Shown piece after piece: positions 1 to 7,002 of a stretch of DNA of 19,430 nucleotides. This DNA is from CAIOSQ01 sp044359885 (lineage in GTDB: Bacteria; Pseudomonadota; Alphaproteobacteria; CACIAM-22H2): the NCBI GenBank assembly GCA_044359885.1, contig JBIKLI010000035.1:1-19430 (forward strand), read 5' to 3'. The stretch's first letter is position 1, and every line of letters begins with the position of its first letter. The notes under the pieces are model-generated. The model made no database searches. It was not told where the DNA came from and saw only the letters and a list, made by a program, of their open reading frames with translations. The position numbers and the translations under genes are program-made.

Positions 1-152
1 CAGAACCCGCCGATCAGCCCCATGCCGTACATCTGGCCCGCCTTTTCCTCGAACCGGCGGATCAACAGCATGTCGCGATAGTAGCGGAGCAGGTCGTCGG
101 ACGAGGCGTCGGGTTCGGTCGCCTTGGTCTTGCGCTTCGCGGTCGTGGGCAT
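1..152 (-). CDS. pdhA: Pyruvate dehydrogenase E1 component subunit alpha, N-terminal fragment
   Basis: The first 50 codons of a minus-strand gene run off the left edge of the window. The product begins MPTTAKRKTK, a short basic and acidic lead-in, and continues into LLRYYRDMLLIRRFEEKAGQ and then MYGMGLIGGF, the typical N-terminal segment of the E1 alpha subunit of the pyruvate dehydrogenase complex. That subunit binds thiamine diphosphate with E1 beta and decarboxylates pyruvate. The ATG at 150-152 is supported by a strong purine-rich site (GGAGGAAG) a few bases upstream. Its position after eno and ftsB is the usual alphaproteobacterial order, and an E1 beta gene would be expected further left. 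The catalytic core lies outside the window, so a related 2-oxo acid dehydrogenase E1 alpha cannot be fully excluded. Confidence 0.85.
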   Translation of the reverse strand, partial: MPTTAKRKTKATEPDASSDDLLRYYRDMLLIRRFEEKAGQMYGMGLIGGF

Positions 153-325
153 GAGCTTCCTCCGGGGAGGTACGAAATATCTCCCATTAAGCCATCGATG
201 CCGGCTCCGGCAACAGATGCCACCGGTACCGATCTGATTCAGTTGTATGTTTTTTTATTTAACCGAATTCAGGTTAACTCGGCAGATCCGGCTGCAGGGC
301 CGCGGCGGAAACTGGCGACGCCGGT
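153..325. promoter_or_regulatory. ftsB-pdhA intergenic region with an AT-rich palindrome, probable pdhA control region
   Basis: This 173-bp gap between the ftsB stop and the pdhA start holds the most AT-rich stretch of the window (about 235-285), including a run of seven T on the plus strand at 250-256. Next to it is an inverted repeat, TTAACC (259-264), a 7-nt centre, and GGTTAA (272-277). The position upstream of pdhA fits a promoter with an operator. I see no clear pair of sigma-70 hexamers. The T-run is on the wrong side of the palindrome to form a terminator for ftsB. Confidence 0.4.
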
Positions 326-652
326 TCACCGCGGCGATGGCTGGCGGTCGAGGATCACGATCTCGTCCGGACGCGCGTAGTTGAGGACGGCGCGCGCCTG
401 TTCGTCGAGCAGATCCCTGTCGAGGCTGGCGGGGCGCAACAAGGCGACGCGCCGCTCGAGCGCCTTGCGCTCGGCCTGGAGCCCGGCCAGTTCCGCGCGC
501 GCGGTCTGGATCTGCTCGTTGAGCCGGATCCAGGCCACGAGCCCGCGTTCGCCCTCGACGCTGTGATAGGCGAAATAACCGACCAGACAGAAGCCGATCG
601 CGGGTGCGACGGCGTCTCCGGCACGGCGTTTGAGTTCGGCGAGCAACCCCAT
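326..652 (-). CDS. ftsB: Cell division protein FtsB/DivIC family (septum formation initiator)
   Basis: A 108-residue bitopic membrane protein. After a short basic N-terminus (MGLLAELKRRAGDAV) there is one hydrophobic segment at about residues 15-32 (AIGFCLVGYFAYH). A charged, heptad-like coiled-coil region follows at about 40-75 (IQTARAELAGLQAERKALER), then a conserved ending that includes LDEQARAVLNYARPDEIVI. This layout and length match FtsB, which joins FtsL and FtsQ in the periplasm to relay activation of septal peptidoglycan synthesis. It starts 49 bp after the eno stop codon. The eno-ftsB-pdhA order is standard in alphaproteobacteria and supports the call. The ribosome binding site is weak, so coupling to eno transcription is likely. 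Confidence 0.88.
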   Translation of the reverse strand: MGLLAELKRRAGDAVAPAIGFCLVGYFAYHSVEGERGLVAWIRLNEQIQTARAELAGLQAERKALERRVALLRPASLDRDLLDEQARAVLNYARPDEIVILDRQPSPR

Positions 653-701
653 GACGGAGCGGAGAGAATCACGCCGGTCGTGGCCGGGTCAATGCTTTCG
701 A

Positions 702-1982
<1,281 letters not shown>

Positions 1983-2017
1983 GTCGATCTCCTGGTCGAT
2001 GCGGCCGTCGGCCGACG

Positions 2018-2704
2018 TCAATGCCCCGCAACCGGCATCTGGATCGGCAACGCGCAGGATAGCAGACAGCCGAATTCGCGCGGGAACTCGCAACTGACGC
2101 GCGCGTGAACGGCACCTTGCCGGTCGAGGAAGCTCCCCTGCGCACCGCATGGAAAGACTCCCTCGTGCCAGACCCCTGGGTGCAGGTAGAGCCCCTGCGT
2201 TCCGTCGAACCAGAAATTGACGAAGCTTTCGGGGCGGACGTCGTCGCCCGGCAGGGCCATCGGGACGACGAAGGGTTCGCGTCGCCGCGGGAAGAACATC
2301 TGCCCGCCATCGGGATGGTAGTTGGCGTGCCAGAGCAGCACGAAGCGCCCCGGCCCGCCGCCATCCAGGGCGTCGGGCCGGCTGGCGACGCCCAGCACAT
2401 AGGCTCCGCCGACCGCGGCGTTCGTTCCCTGCAGACGGCCGTCGCGCCACTGGCAGGCGAACTCGCCCTCGGTGACGCCGCCTTCGTCGCCGCAATCGGG
2501 ATCGACCGGCCGGGTTCCCGCCGCGGGCCAGCGGACGATCTGGATGGCCGCGGCCTCCGGATCATCGACCAGCCGACCATAGCCGCGCAGATTGGCCGCG
2601 GTGGCGACGACCAGCGGCGCCTCGACCACGCGCAGGCCGGCGCCGATCGGCGGCGCGTCGTAGCGCGGGATGTCGGGCCGGACGAAGGGCGGCAGCGGAA
2701 CCAT
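2018..2704 (-). CDS. Ureidoglycolate lyase (AllA)-like protein
   Basis: A 228-residue protein. The C-terminal part contains FVNFWFDGTQGLYLHPGVWH, followed by a GVFP segment, a pattern of the ureidoglycolate lyase/hydrolase family (cupin-like fold). That family releases urea from ureidoglycolate at the end of purine/allantoin breakdown. E. coli AllA is about 160 residues, so this is a longer variant. No other allantoin-pathway gene is in the window, so the true substrate is uncertain. The ATG at 2702-2704 gives MVPLPPFVRPDIP. The frame is open further upstream, but that part overlaps the preceding HAD gene. The gene begins 16 nt after the HAD stop and ends 35 bp before eno, so it looks like the second gene of a pair inserted into the housekeeping cluster. 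The family call is good; the exact reaction is inference. Confidence 0.7.
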   Translation of the reverse strand: MVPLPPFVRPDIPRYDAPPIGAGLRVVEAPLVVATAANLRGYGRLVDDPEAAAIQIVRWPAAGTRPVDPDCGDEGGVTEGEFACQWRDGRLQGTNAAVGGAYVLGVASRPDALDGGGPGRFVLLWHANYHPDGGQMFFPRRREPFVVPMALPGDDVRPESFVNFWFDGTQGLYLHPGVWHEGVFPCGAQGSFLDRQGAVHARVSCEFPREFGCLLSCALPIQMPVAGH

Positions 2705-2720
2705 GGCGTACGGGATCCTT

Positions 2721-3437
2721 TCAGGCGCCGAGTTTGGTCGCAAGGTCGAGGAAATCCGATGCCTTGACGTCCCACATCCCGCGCGAACCGTCGTCGGCGC
2801 GACGTCCGGCGCCATACTCCAGCGGCCGCGCGACGAAGCCGGTCCTGAGGCCGACCGCGGCGGCGGCGCGCAGGTCGTCTTCGTGCGCGGCGGCGAGCAT
2901 GACCTGCGCCGGTTCGAGCCCCAGCATCGCGCAGGCGTTGAGATAGGCGGCCGGCAGCGGCTTGTAGGCGCGGCTGGTCTCGGCGCCGAGCACGACATCC
3001 CAAGGGATTCCGGCGCGCTTGGCCATGTTCACGAGCAGCGCGACATTGCCGTTCGACATCGTGCCCACGATGTAGCGGCGCCTGAGACGTTCCAGCCCCG
3101 CCACCGCGTCCGGCCACGGGTCGAGGCGATGCCATGCCCGCGCAAGATCGTCGCGCGCCGGGGCGTCGAGCATGCCGAGCCCGAACTTGGGCAGCAGCGC
3201 GTCGAGGCTCTCGCGATGCAGCGTGTCGAGGATCGTCCACGCGCGGCGACCCGAGCGGACCTCCTCCATCGACGGCTGATAGCGCCCGCGCCAGGCGTCG
3301 GCGAAGCCCTCGGCATCGATCGCGACGCGCTGGCTGGCGGCGGCGAGCGCGACCTCGCGGGCGATGCCGCTGCGCCAGTCGACGCAGGTGCCGAAGACGT
3401 CGAACACGACGGCCTTGAGCGTGGGGGCCAGTTGCAT
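2721..3437 (-). CDS. HAD superfamily hydrolase, haloacid dehalogenase type II-like
   Basis: A 238-residue cytoplasmic HAD hydrolase. Motif I is VVFDVFGTCVDWRSG, with the presumed nucleophile Asp13. Motif II is GTMSNGN (Ser128-Asn129), and the conserved lysine falls in SRAYKPLPAAYL (Lys159). The DVFGT-V-W pattern and the helical cap fit L-2-haloacid dehalogenase type II. Motif III here reads LAAAHEDDL (about 181-189), unlike the SSNAWD version of characterised L-2-haloacid dehalogenases, so dehalogenation should not be assumed. The start MQLAPTLKAV at 3435-3437 has GGCGAGAAG just upstream. The start is only 39 bp from the divergent cytidine deaminase gene, and the next gene (AllA-like) follows after 16 nt, suggesting an operon and perhaps a joint role in a small-molecule degradation step. 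Confidence 0.75.
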   Translation of the reverse strand: MQLAPTLKAVVFDVFGTCVDWRSGIAREVALAAASQRVAIDAEGFADAWRGRYQPSMEEVRSGRRAWTILDTLHRESLDALLPKFGLGMLDAPARDDLARAWHRLDPWPDAVAGLERLRRRYIVGTMSNGNVALLVNMAKRAGIPWDVVLGAETSRAYKPLPAAYLNACAMLGLEPAQVMLAAAHEDDLRAAAAVGLRTGFVARPLEYGAGRRADDGSRGMWDVKASDFLDLATKLGA

Positions 3438-3476
3438 GATCTTCTCGCCGGTCGATGAGCCTGGGGAATCACCGCC
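3438..3476. promoter_or_regulatory. Short divergent intergenic spacer between the HAD gene and cdd
   Basis: These 39 bp must hold at least the translation signals of two divergent genes. GGGGA at 3463-3467 serves the plus-strand cdd start at 3477, and a GGCGAGAAG site serves the minus-strand HAD start. No room remains for two independent non-overlapping promoters, so any promoters here overlap or extend into the neighbouring coding sequence. I see no convincing hexamers. Confidence 0.35.
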
Positions 3477-4391
3477 ATGGTAGGCGAGACACGGACCCTG
3501 TCCAACGCGATCGCGCAATTCCCCGCCGGCCCCGGCCGCAAGGCGCTGATCGACGCGGTGGCGCCGGTCGGCTTCGCCGGACATCTGTCGCCGGGCCAGG
3601 CGCGCATGATCGCCGAGAATGCGGGGCTCGACGCCGACGGCATGCTCGCCGCCCTGGTGCCCATGGCCGCGGCCTATGCGCGTCCGGCGATATCGGGCTT
3701 CTATGTCGGCGCCGTGGTCCGCGGCGCGTCGGGCGGGCTCCATTGCGGCGCCAACCTGGAATTCGCCGGAACCTCGCCCTGGCATTCGCTGCATGCCGAG
3801 CAGGCGGCGATCGCCCATGCCTGGGCCGCCGGCGAGACCGCGATCGAGGCGATCGCCGTCAGCGCCGCGCCCTGCGGCCTGTGCCGCCAGTTCATGATGG
3901 AACTGGGCGACCCTGAGGCGCTGTCGATCCTGGTCGCGGGCGCACCGCGCGCGAGCCTGGCCGAATTTCTGCCGCAAGCCTTCGGCCCCGCCGCGCTCGG
4001 CCATGACGGCGGCCTTCTCGCGGCGCTGCGCCCCACGATCGAACTCGAGAGCCCGGACGGCGACCCGCTGACCGAGGCGGCGCTGGCGGCCGCCCGGCTG
4101 AGCTACGCCCCGTATACGGGTGCGCAGGCGGGCGTTGCGCTGCGGCTGCGCAGCGGTGCGATCCTGACCGGCAGCTACGCGGAAAGCGCCGCCCACAATC
4201 CGAGCCTCGCGCCGCTCGCGATGGCGCTGTCGCGCCGGGTCTTCGCCGGGCTCGAAGGGGAGGACATCGTCGCCGCGACGCTGGTGGCCATGGGGCATGC
4301 GCTGGTCGACCACACCGCCGCCGCCCGGACATTGCTGGCCGCCACGGCGCCGGGCGTGCGTCTGCATCTGCGGGCGGTGGCCCGCCTCTGA
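3477..4391 (+). CDS. cdd: Cytidine deaminase, long two-domain (E. coli type)
   Basis: A 304-residue protein that should hydrolyse cytidine and deoxycytidine to uridine and deoxyuridine in pyrimidine salvage. The N-terminal half has the zinc site: HAEQ (His106, Glu108) and PCGLCRQF (Cys133, Cys136), spaced as in E. coli Cdd (294 residues). The C-terminal half (about 170-304), with LSYAPYTGAQAGVAL and GSYAESAAHNPSLAPL, is the decayed second deaminase repeat that builds the dimeric enzyme. The start at 3477 has GGGGA about 9 nt upstream. It is the only plus-strand gene in the otherwise minus-strand housekeeping block and meets kdsA tail to tail with 11 bp between stops. It sits between CTP-using and CTP-making genes (kdsA, pyrG), but a functional tie is only a guess. 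Confidence 0.92.
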   Translation: MVGETRTLSNAIAQFPAGPGRKALIDAVAPVGFAGHLSPGQARMIAENAGLDADGMLAALVPMAAAYARPAISGFYVGAVVRGASGGLHCGANLEFAGTSPWHSLHAEQAAIAHAWAAGETAIEAIAVSAAPCGLCRQFMMELGDPEALSILVAGAPRASLAEFLPQAFGPAALGHDGGLLAALRPTIELESPDGDPLTEAALAAARLSYAPYTGAQAGVALRLRSGAILTGSYAESAAHNPSLAPLAMALSRRVFAGLEGEDIVAATLVAMGHALVDHTAAARTLLAATAPGVRLHLRAVARL

Positions 4392-4402
4392 GACCCGCGC
4401 AG

Positions 4403-5260
4403 TCAGTCCAGGCGTTCGAGGGGCGACGCCTTGGCGAGATCGTCGAACGCCCGGAGCGAGGCGAGCAGCCGCGGCATGTCGCGCAAAGCCACCATGTTCG
4501 GTCCGTCGGACGGGGCGGCGTCGGGATCGGGATGGGTCTCGACGAAAACGGCGGCGACGCCGACCGCCACCGCCGCGCGCGCGACCGCGGGGACGAATTC
4601 GCGCTGCCCACCCGAGGACGTGCCGCGCCCGCCGGGCTGCTGGACGGAATGCGTGGCATCGATGACGACCGGATAGCCGGTCTCGGCCATGATCGGCAGC
4701 GCGCGGATGTCGTTGACCAGCGTGTTGTAGCCGAACGAGACGCCGCGCTCGGTCAACAGGATGCGGGGGTTGCCGGCGTCGGCGATCTTGGCCGCGACGT
4801 TGCGCATGTCCCAGGGAGCGAGGAACTGGCCCTTCTTGACGTTGACGGCGCGGCCGGTCGCCGCCGCCGCCAGCAGCAGATCGGTCTGCCGGCACAGGAA
4901 GGCCGGGATCTGGAGGATGTCGACCGCTTCGGCCACAGGTGCGCATTGCGCGGGCTCATGCACGTCGGTCAGGACCGGGCAGCCATGACGGTCGCGGATC
5001 TCGGCGAAGACCGGCAGCGCGCGCGCGAGGCCCATGCCGCGCGCCGCGGAGGCCGAGGTCCGGTTGGCCTTGTCGAAGCTGGTCTTGTAGACGAGGCCGA
5101 TGCCGAGCCCGAGGGTCATCTCGGCGAGGGCGGCACTGGTCTCCAGCGCATGGTCGCGGCTTTCCATCTGGCAGGGACCCGCGATCAGCACGAACGGCAG
5201 GTCGTTGCCGAACTCGACCGGGCCGACGCGCACCCGCCGCGGCACGACGCCGCCGCTCAT
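4403..5260 (-). CDS. kdsA: 3-deoxy-8-phosphooctulonate synthase (KDO-8-phosphate synthase)
   Basis: A 285-residue TIM-barrel aldolase condensing phosphoenolpyruvate with arabinose 5-phosphate to KDO-8-phosphate, the first committed step toward Kdo of lipid A-core lipopolysaccharide. Visible landmarks are IAGPCQMESRDHA (Cys30), YKTSFDKANRTS, PVLTDVHEP, DILQIPAFLCRQTDLLLAAA, VNVKKGQFLAPWDM, and DATHSVQQPGG followed by GQREFVPAVARAA. The cysteine in AGPC, where E. coli has Asn in AGMN, marks the metal-dependent class. The ATG overlaps the pyrG stop by 4 nt (ATGA, 5257-5260), so translation is probably coupled. PyrG supplies CTP, which is later used to activate Kdo as CMP-Kdo, a sensible pairing that is common in this class of bacteria. 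Confidence 0.96.
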   Translation of the reverse strand: MSGGVVPRRVRVGPVEFGNDLPFVLIAGPCQMESRDHALETSAALAEMTLGLGIGLVYKTSFDKANRTSASAARGMGLARALPVFAEIRDRHGCPVLTDVHEPAQCAPVAEAVDILQIPAFLCRQTDLLLAAAATGRAVNVKKGQFLAPWDMRNVAAKIADAGNPRILLTERGVSFGYNTLVNDIRALPIMAETGYPVVIDATHSVQQPGGRGTSSGGQREFVPAVARAAVAVGVAAVFVETHPDPDAAPSDGPNMVALRDMPRLLASLRAFDDLAKASPLERLD

Positions 5261-6897
5261 ACCAGCCGACTCTGCTCGACCGCCGCCCGGATGAACGAGG
5301 TGAAGAGCGGGTGCGGATCGAAGGGCTTCGACTTGAGTTCCGGATGGAACTGCACCCCGACGAACCAGGGATGGTCGGGGATCTCGACGATCTCGGGCAG
5401 GAAGCCGTCTGGGGACATGCCGGAGAAGCTCAGCCCCGCGCGCTCCAGCCGGTCCTTGTAGTTGATGTTCACCTCGTAGCGATGGCGATGGCGCTCGCGG
5501 ATCGTGGGCGCGCCGTAGATCTCGCGGGCCCGGCTTCCGTCCTTGAGGAGGCAGTCATACGCGCCCAGCCGCATCGTCCCGCCCTTGTTGTCGGCGCTGC
5601 CCCGGCGCTCGACGCTGTTGCCCCGCACCCATTCCGTCAGCAGGCCGACGATCGGCTCGGAGGTCGGTCCGAATTCCGAGGAATTGGCAGAACGCAGGCC
5701 GCACAGCGTGCGTGCGGCTTCGATGACCGCCATCTGCATGCCGAAGCAGATGCCGAAATACGGGACCTGGCGCTCGCGCGCATAGCGCACCGCGGCGATC
5801 TTCCCCTCCGCGCCGCGCTCGCCGAACCCGCCGGGCACAAGGATGCCGTGGGCACCGTCGAGCGCGTCGAAGGCGCCCGGCGCCCCGGACTCGAACTGCT
5901 CGCTTTCGAGCCAGTTGAGCCTCACCCGGACGTTGTTGGCGATGCCGCCATGCGTGAGCGCCTCGGCCAGCGACTTGTAGGCGTCGAGCAGGTTCGTGTA
6001 CTTGCCGACCACCGCGATGCGGACTTCGCCCTCGGGCGACCTGATGCGCCGCACGATCTCCTGCCAGCGTCCCAGATCCGGCGCGCGGGAAAGATGGGCT
6101 TCGAGAGCGAAATGCCGCAGCACTTCGCGGTCGAAACCCGCCTCGTGATACTGCAGGGGCACTTCGTAGATCGTCGTCGCGTCCAGCGCCGGAATCACGG
6201 CGTCTTCGCGGATGTTGCAGAACAGCCCGATCTTGCGCCGGGCCGAGTCGGGCATCTCGCGGTCGCTGCGGCAGAGCAGGATCGAAGGCTGGATGCCGAC
6301 CGACTGCAGTTCCTGCACCGAATGCTGGGTGGGCTTGGTCTTGAGTTCGCCAGCGGACGGGATCCACGGAAGCAGGGTCAGATGCACGAACAGGGCGCGT
6401 TCGCGACCCAGTTCGTTGCCGAGTTGTCGGATCGCCTCAAGGAACGGCAGGCTCTCGATGTCGCCGACGGTGCCGCCGACCTCGCAGAGCAGGAAATCCG
6501 TGTCGGCAAGATCGGCGGTCACGAACTCCTTGATCGCGTCGGTCACGTGCGGGATCACCTGGACCGTGGCGCCCAGATAGTCGCCCCGCCGCTCCTTGGC
6601 GATCACGTTCGAATAGATGCGCCCCGTCGTGATGTTGTCGCTCTGCCGGGACGCAACCCCGGTGAAACGTTCATAATGTCCGAGGTCGAGATCGGTCTCT
6701 GCGCCGTCGTCGGTGACGTAGACCTCGCCGTGCTGATAGGGCGACATCGTGCCCGGATCGACGTTGAGATAGGGATCGAGCTTGCGCAGGCGTACGCTGA
6801 AGCCACGCGCCTGGAGCAGCGCGCCGAGGGCGGCTGCCGCGAGGCCCTTGCCAAGCGAAGACACCACGCCGCCGGTAATGAATATGAACCGCGTCAT
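5257..6897 (-). CDS. pyrG: CTP synthase
   Basis: A 546-residue cytoplasmic enzyme that aminates UTP to CTP using ATP and glutamine. The N-terminal synthetase domain (about 1-270) starts MTRFIFITGGVVSSLGKG, containing the ATP-binding loop, and includes MSPYQHGEVYVTDDGAETDL and CEVGGTVGDIESLPFLEA. The C-terminal class I glutamine amidotransferase domain (about 295-546) has LVPGGFGERG, the nucleophile elbow YFGICFGMQ (Cys384) and the His/Glu pair in VQFHPELKSKP. The length is standard. The ATG at 6895-6897 is preceded by AGGAAAAAGG. The last codons overlap kdsA by 4 nt. Upstream lie the type I secretion genes, where secG would be expected in many relatives. Confidence 0.97.
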   Translation of the reverse strand: MTRFIFITGGVVSSLGKGLAAAALGALLQARGFSVRLRKLDPYLNVDPGTMSPYQHGEVYVTDDGAETDLDLGHYERFTGVASRQSDNITTGRIYSNVIAKERRGDYLGATVQVIPHVTDAIKEFVTADLADTDFLLCEVGGTVGDIESLPFLEAIRQLGNELGRERALFVHLTLLPWIPSAGELKTKPTQHSVQELQSVGIQPSILLCRSDREMPDSARRKIGLFCNIREDAVIPALDATTIYEVPLQYHEAGFDREVLRHFALEAHLSRAPDLGRWQEIVRRIRSPEGEVRIAVVGKYTNLLDAYKSLAEALTHGGIANNVRVRLNWLESEQFESGAPGAFDALDGAHGILVPGGFGERGAEGKIAAVRYARERQVPYFGICFGMQMAVIEAARTLCGLRSANSSEFGPTSEPIVGLLTEWVRGNSVERRGSADNKGGTMRLGAYDCLLKDGSRAREIYGAPTIRERHRHRYEVNINYKDRLERAGLSFSGMSPDGFLPEIVEIPDHPWFVGVQFHPELKSKPFDPHPLFTSFIRAAVEQSRLV

Positions 6898-7002
6898 GGG
6901 CCTTTTTCCTAACCGAGAGGGCGCCGCGACCCAAGCGCCTTGAGTCGCGCGCGCGACGAATCTTTCTGTTGACGCCAGTCGGAGACTCGGATGCGCCGGA
7001 TT
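6898..7002. promoter_or_regulatory. Spacer between the ABC exporter and pyrG with a 14-bp palindrome
   Basis: A 105-bp gap on the minus-strand path from the exporter gene into pyrG. It contains a perfect 14-bp palindrome (GTCGCGCGCGCGAC, 6944-6957) and, just downstream on the transcribed strand, the near-palindrome CAAGGCGCTTG. Neither is followed by a U-run, so this is not a classical terminator. A promoter for pyrG is expected here if the secretion genes were inserted, but I see no strong hexamer pair. Confidence 0.3.

Noticed and set aside
259..277. Possible CtrA binding site (TTAA-spacer-TTAA) upstream of pdhA
   Set aside because: The two TTAA half-sites are 11 nt apart, not the 7 nt of the CtrA consensus.
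248..277. Intrinsic terminator for ftsB made of the TTAACC palindrome and T-run
   Set aside because: On the ftsB-sense (minus) strand the stem is followed by A residues, not U residues; for plus-strand transcription the T-run precedes the stem.
4939..6912. A 657-codon plus-strand open frame opposite pyrG and kdsA
   Set aside because: Shadow of the codon bias of pyrG/kdsA. No recognisable domain, and it spans the boundary of two real genes.
6898..6935. Promoter TTGGGT-17 nt-TAGGAA directly before pyrG
   Set aside because: It would place the transcription start at the ATG itself, and the second hexamer overlaps the ribosome binding site; the match is weak.
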